Source of the DNA: Candidatus Eisenbacteria bacterium
Lineage (GTDB): Bacteria; Eisenbacteria; RBG-16-71-46
Assembly (NCBI GenBank): GCA_013140805.1
Contig: JABFRW010000031.1
Span: forward strand, 1 to 52,098
Direction of reading: 5' to 3'
DNA: 52,098 nt
Position numbers and translations under genes: made by a program. Below the pieces are notes generated by a model. That model worked only from the letters and a program-made list of their open reading frames with translations. It was not told where the DNA came from and ran no database searches. Shown piece after piece: positions 43,201 to 52,098 of the stretch (positions are counted from its first letter, which is position 1; every line of letters begins with the position of its first letter).

Positions 43201-46200
43201 GCGACGCATCGGTCCACAGCACTCGCGAAGCCAGTCGTTCGTAGAGTTGCGCTTCATCGGTCGAGAGCCCGAGATGTCGGAGTCGCATCTGGGTCTGGGT
43301 CGTCGCGAGTGCAAACGTTCGTGATGCCGACGCGGAATCGTCGTACTTCTCCGCCAGGGCGATCGCGGCGGCATGGCTGAGCGCCACACCGGTCGCGAAC
43401 GAGAGTCGCACCTGTCCACCGGGAGCGATTCGGACGCGACGCCTCAGGCTCAGCACCGGATCGAGCACCGCGCCAGTCGTTCCAGACAACGGCCGGCCGT
43501 CGAGCGCCTGTGGATTCGCCGGTGTGCGGCCGCGACCGACGAAGCGCGAGCGATCGGTTTCCCATTCGACCGCGCCATGCACACCGCCTTCGGCGCTGAG
43601 CACATGTACGGCCCACGGTGCCGGTTCGTCGGGCGAGCGGGGCCGTCTTCCGCACAGGATCGCGCCGCACTCCGGCCGATACTCGGTCTCGAGGAACAGC
43701 TTGAGGAAGGTCGGATGCGCGAGGTCCTCGGAAGGAGGTGCGAGCACCACCTCGACGAGGCTCGTGATCTCGATCTCGCGCAGCCGATCCGTCGTGTTGA
43801 CGAGCGAAATGCGTCGTACTTCGACGTCGTCCTCCGGGGACACCGTAATCTCGAGGTGCGTCACGATCCCGTCGTCGGAGCGGTGGAACACCGCTTCGTC
43901 GGCGAGGAAGCGCACCTCATAGCGTTCGGGTTCTCGACACACCGGCTGATACGCGGCGGACCACAGCAGGCCGCTGCGCACGTCCCGCAGGTAGATGAAG
44001 TGGCTGCCCGCGTCGCACGTCGCGTCCTCGCGCTGTCGCGTCACGGAACGCCCGCGCCAGCTGCTCGCTCCGCCACCGGCGTGCGTCACGACCGCCGTGT
44101 ACTGGCCGTTCGAGAGGAAGTGCGCGCTCGGGAAACTGGTGTGCGGTGACCGGAATCGTCGCGGTGCCGCCTCGAGCGTGGGGGGCCCGACGCGTGTGGA
44201 CTCTGCGGGGCGAGGTCGCGTGACCGGTACGTAGCGCGGCACGCGCTCCTGCAACAGCGGCTCGGTGACCTGTACGCGCGGATCCGAGTGGAAGCGGCGC
44301 ACCATCGGGCTGCCGAGTACCGCGTTGGTGAGCGCGACCAGGCTCATGCCTTGATGATGCGCGAAGAACGCGCGCACCAGACGGACACGATCCGTCACGG
44401 CGGCGGCGTGGGGCGTGTCGACGGGACGCTGACGAGGCGTGAAGTCGAGCGCTTCGTAGAAGCCGAACGATCGCTGAGCACCCTCGCGCGCCAGCCTTCG
44501 GAAGTTCGCGGCGGCCGCCGCGGGATCCACCATCGCCGCGAGCGCGGTCGCGTACGGCGCGATGACGAGGTCCTCCGCCAGACCGCGCTTGAGCGCCAGT
44601 CCCGGGACACCGAACGCCTTGTACTGGTAGTTGCCGTGCTGGTCCACCAGATCGAACGCCGATTCGGAGATGCCCCACGGCACGCGCTGTGATTGGGCAT
44701 AGGCGATCTGCGCGCGCAGCACCGCACGGTGCGTGTTCTCGAGCAGCGTGTCCGGGTGATTGCGCATGATGAGCAGCGGCATCAGGTACTCGAACATCGA
44801 TCCGCTCCACGAAACCAGTGCCGCACGCCCTTCGACGCTCAGGAGTGCGCGTGACAGGCGGAACCAGTGCTCCTGCGGGACCTCGTCACGCGCGATCGCG
44901 ATGAAGCTCGCGAGTCGCGCCTCGGAAGCGAGCAGGTCGTAGAACGACGCGTCTCGCCGCCCCGGGCCGTCCGCAGTCGCGAGCCGGAAACCGATCGAGA
45001 ACATGCCGCGCGGGCGATCGTAGAGAAACTTCCAGCTCATCCGGTCGACCAGCGCATCACACCGCGCCGCGAGTGCTTCGAGCCGTTCGCGTACCGCGCC
45101 GCCCGCACCCGGCGGTTCGAGGCAGCGCTCGATCGCTTCGTGGAGCGAAGCACCCCACTCCGCGATCTGGTCCCGCGTCGAACCCGGAACGCCCCAGCGC
45201 ACCACTTCGTCGAGCGCCGCGGTCAACTCGCGATCGAATGACCTCAGTTCTGCGGAGTGCGACGTCGTTCGATGCGCCTCCGCGTCGTGGGTGAGGCGCT
45301 GCTGGAGCGTGTAGACGATCCCCAGCGCAGTGCTGCTCGACTGCAGCGCCGCCTTCACGCCTTGCGACTCGCGCCGCAGCGAGGTGAGCAGTTCGACCAG
45401 CACCCCAGCACCATCCGCAGCGCCCGATCGCACGCGCTCCTCGTCGTCGGCGCCATCGCCCAGCATGCGAAGGCCGGCGGCCAGCGTCATGAGCGCACCG
45501 GCGAGATTGCCGCTGTCGACGGTCGAGACGTAGCGCGGCAACAGCGGAGCGAGGTTTTCGGTGTCGTACCAGTTGAGGATGTGCCCTTCGTGACTCTCGA
45601 GGCTCTCGACCGTTCCGAGCATGCGCTCGAGCCGCTCGATCAGTTGGGCCGTGCGCACATAGCCGAGGTCGTGTGCGGCCAGCGTCGAAAGAAGGCCCAT
45701 CCCGATGTTGGTCGGTGAAGTGCGGTGGGCAATGCGAGGCTCGCGATCCTCCTGGGTGTTGTCGGGCGGCAACCAGTGATCGCGCTCGTGCAGGAAGCGA
45801 TCGAACCAGTGCCAGGTGCGACGTGCGATGCGTCGCAACAGCGCGATATCCTCCGGGCTGGGAGCGAGTCGCCGCGGTACGACCGGCCGACTCAACCACC
45901 ACGCGACGAGCGGCGAGCCGAGCCACAGCAGCAGAAATGGCAGGGCCGCCGGGAGCGCGCTGGCTCGCAACGGTAGGAGGCCGAGCAACGCCACCATCGC
46001 GACCGCCGGCCCGGCCCACATCTCGGCGACGAAAGCGCGCCGTCCCTCGCGGGCCAGAAGATGCGCCGCGCGCGCGGCGGTCGTCGCGGCGGTTTCCCAC
46101 TCGAGCAGACGACGCTGCGTGATCACCATTCGAATCAGCGTCAGGGCGATCGCGTGCAGCATTTCGTAGGCGTGATACGCGAGCAGCGCGATCTCGAGCA

Positions 46201-48847
46201 GGACTTGTGCACCGGCCGTCTGGAACTCCGCCCAGACGTCGTGCAGGAATACGCCGAGAGGCTGCTGCGGCCGAGGACCGCGAATGAAGTGCAATCCGAC
46301 CGGGAACATCGGGAAGGCGAGCACTGCGAGTGCCGCGAGCGTCCACGGCAGGGGAGAGCCCGGCATCCAGGTCCACGCGGAGGCCAGAAACGCAAGCATC
46401 GCCGGAGCCTCGAGACTGCGTCTCAGGTTGTCGAGGATCTTCCAGCGGCTGATGAGTGGCAGGCGGCTGCGTTCGAGCCCGCGACGCGTCGGAACCACCG
46501 GCAGCAGCCACAACAGGATCTGCCAGTCGCCGCGGACCCACCGATGCTGACGCCGCGCGTGCGCCAGGACGCTGGAGGGGAAGTCGTCGACCAGCTCGAC
46601 GTCCGACACCAGCGCGCAACGCGCATACAGACCCTCGAACAGATCGTGCGAGAGAATCGCGTTCTCCGGCACTCGCCCTTCGAGTGCGGCGGCGAACGCA
46701 TCGACGTCGTAGAGGCCCTTGCCGGTGAAGGTGCCCTCGCCGAACAAGTCCTGGTAGGTGTCCGAGACTGCGGTGGTGTAGGGATCGATCCCGGTGTGTC
46801 CTGCATAGACTCGCGCGAACAGGGATCCCGCGGCGCTCGCCATCGTGACGCTCACGCGCGGCTGCAGCATGCCGTATCCCCGCACCACACGGCGCAGGGC
46901 GGGATCGAACACGGCGCGATTGAGCGGATGCTCGATCACGCCGATCAACTGACGCGCGGAATCGCGCGGCAGCCGCGTGTCGCTGTCGAGCGTGATGCAG
47001 TAGCGCACCTGGGGGAGGATCGAGAGCTCGCCGCGCGTGATCACGAAGCTGGTGTCCGTCGCTCCCCGCAGCAGGCGATTGAATTCCTCGAGCTTCCCAC
47101 GCTTTCGCTCCCAGCCCATCCACACGCCTTCACTCGCGTTCCACCTTCTCGCGCGATGGAACAGGTAGAAGCGGTCACTTCGGCCCGCCCCGTAGCGGAC
47201 GTTCAGCGCCTCGATGCCGGCGATGGCCGCTTCGAGCGTCTCCTGTTCGCCCGCGAGGTGTTCGGCGTCGGCGTCGGCGAAATCGGTCAGCAGCGCGAAG
47301 TGAATACTCGGATCGTTGTTCCCGAGCGCGTGCACCTCGAGATGCTCGACCAGCGCGCGCGCCCCGTCGACCGAGGCGAGCAGGGTCGGGACCACCACCA
47401 TCGTGCGGGCCGAGACGGGAATGCCATCACGAAGGTCGAGACGCGGGAGGCGTCGCGGTTTGACGATGCGATGCACGACGCGATGAACGGTCGCGACCGC
47501 GAAGCTCGCGGCCGGCAGCAATGCGATCGCGGCCACCCACGCGAAGCTCGAGGTGGCGGCGCCCTGTGCTTGGGCGCCCCAGACGGCGAGCGCGACTCCC
47601 AGCAGGGTCAACGAGGCGACGGTTCCGAGATAGAACGTCGTCGCGTGCCCGAAAATCGCGCGAGTGAATCGGAGGCGAAGTCGTGGTGCGTGCGCAACAT
47701 CGACCTCGAAGCCGCGCCGCCCGCCACCGATCAGGTGATAGCCGACGTGGGCGGCGAGTGATCCGAAGCCATTGGCTTCCGCGGCCTCGCGGGAGCTCTC
47801 GATCGCACGCAGCGCGACGCGAACCTGAGCTTCGCCGGTCGGTTCGGCCAACTCCTCGACGGCGTGCCGGTAGCGGTCGCGGCTCGTGAAGTCCATGCGG
47901 CCATAGGTGCCGTTCGGATCCCGCATGAGGATTTGTTCGATGAGGCTGACGCTCTCGAAGTATTGATTCCAGTCGAGCGTCGCGCACAGCCGCAGGCTCG
48001 TGATGCAATTGCCCATCGACACGCTGCCCATCGCCTGTCGCTGATGCTCGGCTCGCACGGCCTCTTCGACGGTGACGCCGCCCCGGCCGAGCCGCTCTTC
48101 CAGCTGCGATCGAAGCTCGGCCGCCGCCGCGCCGTACTCGCGCATCCGCTGCAGCAGCTGATCGACGAACGCGACATGGAGCTGCCGTGGCAGCGGGGCA
48201 GGCCGTTCGGATCCGTGATGACGCTCAAATGCCGCGAAGTGCCGGTCCGCGCTTCGGCGTCCGTCACGGCTCTCCAGCAGTTCCTCAGCCAATCGTCGCA
48301 AGTGGCCGATCAGGGCCATCTTGAGCATGCTCGGCCACGCCCACAGTTCGCCGATGCTGATGCTTGCAACGGTCTGAAACGCATTCATGAAGCGATCGAG
48401 CCGGCGGGCGTCGAGTCGCGCGTCGCTGTACCGCAGCAACTCGACCGCCATGGCGAAGATGCGAGCCATTCCCGCGCGATCACGGGCCGCGAGCTTGGGC
48501 AGTTCCTGGTAGTAGCGAGTCGGGAGGTGGTGGCGGATCTCGCGGATCTCGCCCTCGATGAGATGGAAGTTGTCCAGCAACCACTCGGCGCCCGGCGCGA
48601 TCGCCTCGCCATGTCGCACGTCGGCGGCGATTCGGCGATAGGCATCGCGCAGCACCCGAGCATCGGCATCGAGTTGCCGCAGCAGCAAGGGCCCGCGCCG
48701 CGGATGGCGCGACAACGTGAACCCGGCCGCCAGTGCGCGGGCGCGTTCTTCGAGGCGCTCGACGCCGAGCAGCTCCCCGTGAAGGGGGCTCGAGTCGAGA
48801 CCGATCGGACGAAGGTGAGGCTCGCTCGTTGCAGGGCTCGCTGCCAA
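40268..48847 (-). CDS. ndvB: Cyclic beta-1,2-glucan synthase (NdvB/ChvB type)
   Basis: A 2859-residue inner-membrane enzyme. It makes cyclic beta-1,2-glucan from UDP-glucose and exports it with help from a transporter. TTG 48847 is preferred (AAGGAG nine bases upstream); a TTG at 48964 would overlap the divergent epimerase. In order: an N-terminal region (res 1-420), membrane helices (about 430-510), a GT84 transferase (about 475-800) with [10 protein letters not shown] (DxD-type) and QHRWVRGDW (QxxRW), further helices (about 820-975), a glycoamylase-like segment (about 1005-1480, with [12 protein letters not shown]) and two phosphorylase-like N-terminal sandwiches. A GH94 cellobiose-phosphorylase-like domain follows, whose [13 protein letters not shown] (about 2535) holds the catalytic Asp, and this part sets ring size. 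Length agrees with Agrobacterium/Rhizobium ChvB/NdvB (about 2830). No NdvA exporter is seen here. Confidence 0.95.
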   Translation of the reverse strand: MAASPATSEPHLRPIGLDSSPLHGELLGVERLEERARALAAGFTLSRHPRRGPLLLRQLDADARVLRDAYRRIAADVRHGEAIAPGAEWLLDNFHLIEGEIREIRHHLPTRYYQELPKLAARDRAGMARIFAMAVELLRYSDARLDARRLDRFMNAFQTVASISIGELWAWPSMLKMALIGHLRRLAEELLESRDGRRSADRHFAAFERHHGSERPAPLPRQLHVAFVDQLLQRMREYGAAAAELRSQLEERLGRGGVTVEEAVRAEHQRQAMGSVSMGNCITSLRLCATLDWNQYFESVSLIEQILMRDPNGTYGRMDFTSRDRYRHAVEELAEPTGEAQVRVALRAIESSREAAEANGFGSLAAHVGYHLIGGGRRGFEVDVAHAPRLRLRFTRAIFGHATTFYLGTVASLTLLGVALAVWGAQAQGAATSSFAWVAAIALLPAASFAVATVHRVVHRIVKPRRLPRLDLRDGIPVSARTMVVVPTLLASVDGARALVEHLEVHALGNNDPSIHFALLTDFADADAEHLAGEQETLEAAIAGIEALNVRYGAGRSDRFYLFHRARRWNASEGVWMGWERKRGKLEEFNRLLRGATDTSFVITRGELSILPQVRYCITLDSDTRLPRDSARQLIGVIEHPLNRAVFDPALRRVVRGYGMLQPRVSVTMASAAGSLFARVYAGHTGIDPYTTAVSDTYQDLFGEGTFTGKGLYDVDAFAAALEGRVPENAILSHDLFEGLYARCALVSDVELVDDFPSSVLAHARRQHRWVRGDWQILLWLLPVVPTRRGLERSRLPLISRWKILDNLRRSLEAPAMLAFLASAWTWMPGSPLPWTLAALAVLAFPMFPVGLHFIRGPRPQQPLGVFLHDVWAEFQTAGAQVLLEIALLAYHAYEMLHAIALTLIRMVITQRRLLEWETAATTAARAAHLLAREGRRAFVAEMWAGPAVAMVALLGLLPLRASALPAALPFLLLWLGSPLVAWWLSRPVVPRRLAPSPEDIALLRRIARRTWHWFDRFLHERDHWLPPDNTQEDREPRIAHRTSPTNIGMGLLSTLAAHDLGYVRTAQLIERLERMLGTVESLESHEGHILNWYDTENLAPLLPRYVSTVDSGNLAGALMTLAAGLRMLGDGADDEERVRSGAADGAGVLVELLTSLRRESQGVKAALQSSSTALGIVYTLQQRLTHDAEAHRTTSHSAELRSFDRELTAALDEVVRWGVPGSTRDQIAEWGASLHEAIERCLEPPGAGGAVRERLEALAARCDALVDRMSWKFLYDRPRGMFSIGFRLATADGPGRRDASFYDLLASEARLASFIAIARDEVPQEHWFRLSRALLSVEGRAALVSWSGSMFEYLMPLLIMRNHPDTLLENTHRAVLRAQIAYAQSQRVPWGISESAFDLVDQHGNYQYKAFGVPGLALKRGLAEDLVIAPYATALAAMVDPAAAAANFRRLAREGAQRSFGFYEALDFTPRQRPVDTPHAAAVTDRVRLVRAFFAHHQGMSLVALTNAVLGSPMVRRFHSDPRVQVTEPLLQERVPRYVPVTRPRPAESTRVGPPTLEAAPRRFRSPHTSFPSAHFLSNGQYTAVVTHAGGGASSWRGRSVTRQREDATCDAGSHFIYLRDVRSGLLWSAAYQPVCREPERYEVRFLADEAVFHRSDDGIVTHLEITVSPEDDVEVRRISLVNTTDRLREIEITSLVEVVLAPPSEDLAHPTFLKLFLETEYRPECGAILCGRRPRSPDEPAPWAVHVLSAEGGVHGAVEWETDRSRFVGRGRTPANPQALDGRPLSGTTGAVLDPVLSLRRRVRIAPGGQVRLSFATGVALSHAAAIALAEKYDDSASASRTFALATTQTQMRLRHLGLSTDEAQLYERLASRVLWTDASLRAAPTFLEANTLGQSGLWAHEISGDLPILLARVVEENDLGLVRQVLRAQEYWRLKGLNADLVILNDHPVSYLDEMHERLQELLENGPWAAWKHRPGGVYLLRGDGMSDAQRILLMASARAVLSGELGELADQLDLPRPIPTLPRVKFAAKAEESTPVESDTEIEAPVLSHSNELGGFVANGREYAVVLSGDADTPLPWVNVIANPNFGTVVGATGAAWTWAENSRENRLTPFGNDPVSEFSGEAIFLRDEDSGRVWGATPGPLPRSPQGGRWVTRHGAGVTRFAHRERGIECTTEVFVHPTESLKLTLITLTNHGASARKVAVFAYNEWALCPPRAGEQRFVITERDRESGVILARNPYNTDFASRVAFAASHPAATSATGDRLEFLGRNGSLQRPAALTRERLGERFGAGLDPCAALQVPVALAPGESKQVVLSLGQAPSRERAMDLARRFATPAAAVEVLAQVGRAWDEILDTIQVRTPDDSFDLLMNRWLLYQSLGSRVWGRTGFHQPGGAFGFRDQLQDLMAFTFAGPELLRAHLLRAAARQFVEGDVQHWWHDHSGRGVRTHCSDDRLWLPFAVSHYLATVDDPAVLDERIAFLEAPPLGAGEPDAYGQPERSAQSGSLYEHCVRAIERSLTMGAHGLPLIGSGDWNDGMNRVGHRGRGESVWLGWFLSRVLREFAAVAEARGDAERAVRWRGECELLGRALEQAWDGEWYRRAYFDDGSPLGSAQSAECRIDAISQSWAALSGTAPTRRAERAMDAVRMQLLRRDAGVIQLLTPPFDRAPLDPGYIKGYLPGVRENGGQYTHAALWTVMAMARLGSGDEAVELFHMINPINHTRTRADVDRYKVEPYVVAADVYTHPSHMGRGGWTWYTGSAAWMYRLGLESILGIERRGSAFAIAPCIPAAWDGFSVEWRYGTARYDIRVENPAHRNRGVAEVELDGVAVNAAAIPLVSDGRTHHVRVVLGEPVPVGSV

Positions 48848-48963
48848 CGGTGTGCGCTCCTTCCGCGAGATGACCGTGGTGGGCACGGCCGCAGGATTGA
48901 GGCCTGCGCATACTATCAGGCCGGCTTCGTCGACGGGCCAGCGGTGTGGCAACATGCACGGCA

Positions 48964-50013
48964 ATGAACGACGCTCCGCTCATCTTGGTCACTGGTGGCT
49001 CGGGCTTCAACGGCATCAATCTGATCCGCCATCTGCTCGAGCGCGGCTACCGAGTGCGCTCGCTCGACCTGCTGTCGTTCGACTACGTCGATTGTCGCGA
49101 TCGCATCGAGGCGATCCAGGGCGACATTCGCGACCGCGAGACCGTCGAGTCCGCTATGCGCGGAGTTCGACTGGTCGTGCACTGCGCCATGGCGCTGCCG
49201 CTCTACCCCTCGCACGAAATCCTCACCACCGGGATCGACGGCACGCGTCGGCTGCTCGAGAGCGCGGAACGGAATCGAGTCGAGCGCTTCGTCCACATCT
49301 CATCGACTGCGGTCTACGGGATTCCGGACCACCATCCACTGCTCGAGACGGATCGACTCGATGGCGTGGGTCCCTACGGCAAGGCCAAGGTCGAAGCCGA
49401 GTCGGTGTGCCACGAGTTTCGCGCCCGGGGGATGTGCGTCCCGATTCTGCGCCCCAAGAGCTTCATCGGGCCCGAGCGACTCGGCGTATTCGCGCTGTTA
49501 TACGACTGGGCGCAGGAAGGGCGCAGCTTCCCGATGATCGGAAACGGGAAGAATCGCTATCAGCTGCTCGACGTCGCCGACTTGTGTCAGGCCATCGAGC
49601 GCTGCCTGACGCTCGATACCGCGATCGTCAACGACACCTTCAACATCGGTGCGCGGGAGTTCCTGACCATGCGCGAGGACTACCAGGCGGTGCTCGACCG
49701 CGCGGGGTTCGGCAAGCGGGTGCGCGGATTCCCGTCCGCTCCGCTGATCTGGACGTTGCGGGTCCTCGACGCGCTGCGACTCTCTCCGCTCTACAAATGG
49801 GTGTACGAGACCGCCAGTAAGGACTCGTTCGTCTCGATCGAGAAGGCCGAGCGACTGTTGGGCTATCGATCTCAGTACTCCAACCGGCAGGCGCTGGTTC
49901 GCAACTTCGAGTGGTATCTGGCTCACCGAAGCGAGTTCGCCAACCGCTCGGGAGTCTCACACCGGGTGCCGTGGAAACAGGGCGCGCTCGGAATCGCCAG
50001 GCTGTTCTTCTAG
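48964..50013 (+). CDS. NAD-dependent epimerase/dehydratase (extended SDR)
   Basis: A 349-residue nucleotide-sugar-type reductase/epimerase. [26 protein letters not shown] gives the Rossmann TGxxGxxG loop (res 10-17), then IQGDIRD, SSTAVYG (catalytic Ser/Thr region) and YGKAK (Tyr-x-x-x-Lys, about res 138). ATG 48964 is preferred to 48946, which adds a non-conserved start. There is no strong ribosome site. Extended SDRs of this kind convert or oxidise NDP-sugars or sterol-like substrates; the C-terminal substrate pocket ([12 protein letters not shown]) does not tell which. It lies divergent from the cyclic glucan synthase and upstream of a MATE transporter, a natural set for surface-glycan or secreted-product chemistry. 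Confidence 0.9.
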   Translation: MNDAPLILVTGGSGFNGINLIRHLLERGYRVRSLDLLSFDYVDCRDRIEAIQGDIRDRETVESAMRGVRLVVHCAMALPLYPSHEILTTGIDGTRRLLESAERNRVERFVHISSTAVYGIPDHHPLLETDRLDGVGPYGKAKVEAESVCHEFRARGMCVPILRPKSFIGPERLGVFALLYDWAQEGRSFPMIGNGKNRYQLLDVADLCQAIERCLTLDTAIVNDTFNIGAREFLTMREDYQAVLDRAGFGKRVRGFPSAPLIWTLRVLDALRLSPLYKWVYETASKDSFVSIEKAERLLGYRSQYSNRQALVRNFEWYLAHRSEFANRSGVSHRVPWKQGALGIARLFF

Positions 50014-50026
50014 CGGAGTCCGGCTC

Positions 50027-51409
50027 TTGAAAGATCTCACCACAGGTTCGGTGACGCGGCATCTGCTGCAGACCAGCGGCTTCATGCTCGTCACCATGCT
50101 GTTTCAGACGCTCTACTTCCTCGTCGATCTGTACTGGGTGGGGAGGCTCGGCAAGGAAGCCGTGGCCGGCGTCGGAGTGGCGGGCAATCTCATGTTCGTC
50201 GTGCTCGCGATGACTCAGATGCTGGGGGTGGGGACCACCACGCTGATCTCGCATGCAGCCGGGCGCAAGGAACCCGATCGAGCGCTGTTGGTCTTCAACC
50301 AGTCGCAGGTGCTGTCGGTGTTCGTCGGCATCGCCTTCTTCTCAATCGCCATGCTGGGGCGTGGCGTGTACGTCGACAATCTGAGCGCCGATGCCGAGAC
50401 CGCGCGCCTCGCGGACGAGTACCTGCGGTGGTTCATCCCCGCGACCGCACTCCAGTTCGCCATGGTGTCGATGGCTGCCGCACTGCGCGGCACCGGCAAC
50501 TTCATGCCCGGCATGATCGTTCAGTCGGCGACCGTGGTGCTCAACATGATCCTCGCGCCGTTTCTGATCTTCGGCTGGTTCACGGATCGACCCATGGGTG
50601 TGGCCGGGGCGGCGCTGGCGACACTGATTGCGATCGCGATCGGAACCGCGTGGCTGCTGACCTACTTCATTCCGCGCGAGTCCTACTTGCGCTTCATGCG
50701 TGCCGATTGGAAGCCGCAGCTGGCCCTGTGGGGACAGTTGCTCAAGATCGGGCTTCCGGCCGGCGCCGAGTTCGCACTCATGGCCGTCTATCTATTCGTC
50801 ATCTATGCGATCAGCCGCCCGTTCGGTGCCGCCGCTCAGGCCGGGTTCGGGATCGGAATGCGCGTGATGCAGGCCGGCTTCATGCCCGTCGTGGCACTCG
50901 GCTTCTCGGTCGCCCCGGTGGCGGGACAGAACTTCGGCGCACATCATCTGAATCGGGTGCGCGAAGTGTTTCGCTCGGCGGTGTTGCTCTCGATCGCCGT
51001 GATGGCCGTGTTCGCGCTGCTGTGCCATGTCGCGCCGGCCGCCATGATCCGGTTGTTCTCATCCGACCCGCAGGTCGTCGCGGTGGGAGACGAGTACCTG
51101 CGCATCGTGTCGTGGAATTTCGTGGCGGCCGGCATCGTGTTCGTGGTTTCGAGCATGTTCCAGGCGCTCGGCAACACGATTCCATCGTTGATCAGCTCGT
51201 TCGTACGATTGCTGGTGCTCGTGGTGCCGGGCCTCCTGTTGTCTCGCATGGACGGGTTCCAGCTCTACTGGATCTGGTACCTCTCGGTCGCCGCGGTGAC
51301 GGTGCAGATGATCCTCAGTTTGCTGTTGCTGCGTCGTGAATTCGTGCGCAAACTCTCCAGTCCCGTCAACGTGCCGTCGCCCGTGATCCCGATCGCCGCG
51401 GGTTCATGA
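50027..51409 (+). CDS. MATE-family multidrug/polysaccharide-precursor exporter
   Basis: A 460-residue membrane transporter. TTG 50027 has GGAG eight bases upstream and no ATG is nearby. It carries two MatE halves with about twelve helices: TSGFMLVTMLFQTLYFLVDLYWVGRLG, AVAGVGVAGNLMFVVLAMTQMLGVGTTTLIS, and in the second half AEFALMAVYLFVIYAI and GAAAQAGFGIGMRVMQAGFMPVVAL. VAPVAGQNFGA is the conserved Q-N/F-G turn of the family. It exports cationic compounds in exchange for Na+ or H+. The stop overlaps the next gene by ATGA, giving an epimerase-MATE-TPR operon. Confidence 0.94.
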   Translation: MKDLTTGSVTRHLLQTSGFMLVTMLFQTLYFLVDLYWVGRLGKEAVAGVGVAGNLMFVVLAMTQMLGVGTTTLISHAAGRKEPDRALLVFNQSQVLSVFVGIAFFSIAMLGRGVYVDNLSADAETARLADEYLRWFIPATALQFAMVSMAAALRGTGNFMPGMIVQSATVVLNMILAPFLIFGWFTDRPMGVAGAALATLIAIAIGTAWLLTYFIPRESYLRFMRADWKPQLALWGQLLKIGLPAGAEFALMAVYLFVIYAISRPFGAAAQAGFGIGMRVMQAGFMPVVALGFSVAPVAGQNFGAHHLNRVREVFRSAVLLSIAVMAVFALLCHVAPAAMIRLFSSDPQVVAVGDEYLRIVSWNFVAAGIVFVVSSMFQALGNTIPSLISSFVRLLVLVVPGLLLSRMDGFQLYWIWYLSVAAVTVQMILSLLLLRREFVRKLSSPVNVPSPVIPIAAGS

Positions 51410-52098
51410 CGCGCGCCGCGCTCGCAATCTTCACGTATGCGCTGCTCCAGGGCGCCGCCACCGTCCCGGTGGCCGCTCGAGCCGCGACTCGCTCCGTCGC
51501 GGTCGCGCTGCCCGACACCGGACTGTTCTCCCCAGTCGCCGCTCAGCTCGAAGCTCAACGGGCACTGCTGGCGGCCCTGCCCGCCGTCCGACCGAGCCCG
51601 GAGCGCGTGTGGCTGCTTCTGGACTCCGGACAGCCCGATCAGGCCGCGCGCGAAGCCACCAGGCTGGGAGTCGAGGACGAGGCGTCCGTTGTCGCGCGCG
51701 CCCGCGCACGGCTCGCGATCCAGGACTTCACGGCGCTCGAACCGCTCATGGCGCGACTTGCGGACTTCGATTCACCGGACGCGCGGGACACTCGATACGC
51801 GTGGGAGCGCGCGCGCGATGCGTCGGCGGCCATCGACTCGCTCACCCGGACGCGGCTCGCGGGCGGGGATTCTGGCGTAGTACCGGAACTGCTCGCGGCC
51901 GGGCGGCTAGCACACGAAATGCTGGAGCACGCGCGCGCCGAATCTCTGTTCGACCGCGCCCTCGGGGCGCTGCCGACGGGCGACTCCTCATCGATCCGTC
52001 GCGCTCGGGCCGCAGCGCGCCTGGGTCGAGCACTGGTGATGCAGAAACGCCGTGAGTGGGATGCATCACTCGCCGAACTCGAGCGGACCCTCGATGAC
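51406..52098 (+). CDS. Secreted helical-repeat (TPR-like) protein, C-terminus beyond the right edge (partial)
   Basis: An open frame from ATG 51406 (ATGA overlap with the MATE gene) to the window end, 231 residues visible. A signal peptide (AALAIFTYALLQGAATVPVAARA) is followed by an Ala/Arg/Leu-rich all-helical protein. Helices such as PERVWLLLDSGQPDQAAREATRL, LLAAGRLAHEMLEHARAESLFDRALGALP and KRREWDASLAELERTL have TPR-like A/G/L spacing. It may be a periplasmic scaffold or the N-terminus of an envelope protease; the edge prevents a better call. Co-transcription with the epimerase and MATE genes suggests a periplasmic or outer-membrane role. Confidence 0.7.
   Translation, partial: MTRAALAIFTYALLQGAATVPVAARAATRSVAVALPDTGLFSPVAAQLEAQRALLAALPAVRPSPERVWLLLDSGQPDQAAREATRLGVEDEASVVARARARLAIQDFTALEPLMARLADFDSPDARDTRYAWERARDASAAIDSLTRTRLAGGDSGVVPELLAAGRLAHEMLEHARAESLFDRALGALPTGDSSSIRRARAAARLGRALVMQKRREWDASLAELERTLDD

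Noticed and set aside
46061-47761. 566-codon plus-strand frame inside the cyclic glucan synthase
   Set aside because: Antisense to the GT84 catalytic domain, whose DxD and QxxRW motifs are intact in the minus frame; a shadow.
1-52098. Search for CRISPR arrays, insertion sequences, phage genes, rRNA and tRNA
   Set aside because: No repeat-spacer arrays, transposase or integrase motifs, or T-arm/anticodon structures were found. Repeats seen are protein-domain repeats.

Overview
The window is about 52 kb of GC-rich, gene-dense bacterial chromosome. Two secreted proteins carry C-terminal FlgD/T9SS-type beta-sandwich tails (8881-9927 and 36881-40204). There are many outer-membrane beta-barrels and lipoproteins, frequent GTG/TTG starts and 4-base start/stop overlaps. 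Together these suggest a Gram-negative, double-membraned soil or sediment bacterium of the FCB / Candidatus Eisenbacteria / Gemmatimonadota kind. This is inference from gene content. I see no rRNA, tRNA, CRISPR array, insertion sequence or phage, so this is ordinary chromosome.

Layout. (a) 1-2296: the 5' part of a large secreted DUF11-repeat protein, minus strand, running off the left edge. (b) 2569-7284: a small lipoprotein, an iron operon (DtxR-type regulator, FeoA, FeoB, FeoB-associated Cys-rich protein) and a divergent SCO1-PCu(A)C copper chaperone fusion. (c) 7344-10890: a lipoprotein/beta-barrel pair, a choice-of-anchor-D surface protein with a possible switching leader RNA, and a pirin. 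(d) 11026-15235: a molybdate operon (HTH-Mop regulator, ModA, ModB, ModC), divergent from a porin gene whose signal peptide is cut by an in-frame amber codon. (e) 15246-23212: a histidine kinase, a receiver protein and an NtrC-type sigma-54 activator, then a beta-barrel, a YtxH protein, a four-BON protein and a lipid kinase/PAP2 phosphatase fusion. Three of these flanking transcription units have good -24/-12 sequences, so the block reads as one self-contained sigma-54 envelope module. (f) 23784-31180: divergent M16 and M13 metallopeptidases, and an FAD oxidoreductase/glycosyltransferase pair. (g) 31235-36876: a MacB/FtsX-type ABC exporter divergent from a LytS/LytTR two-component pair. (h) 36881-48847: a reprolysin-like metalloprotease with seven FG-GAP repeats, and a 2.86-kilo-residue cyclic beta-1,2-glucan synthase. 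(i) 48964-52098: an epimerase, a MATE transporter and a TPR-like protein that leaves the right edge.

The most interesting points are the local sigma-54 module with three matching promoters and an activator that has GSFTSA in place of GAFTGA, the amber-interrupted porin, the SCO1-PCu(A)C and lipid kinase-PAP2 fusions, and the mutually exclusive hairpins before 8881. Both edge-crossing genes (1-2296 and 51406-52098) are partial. All domain assignments come from reading motifs by eye, without database searches.
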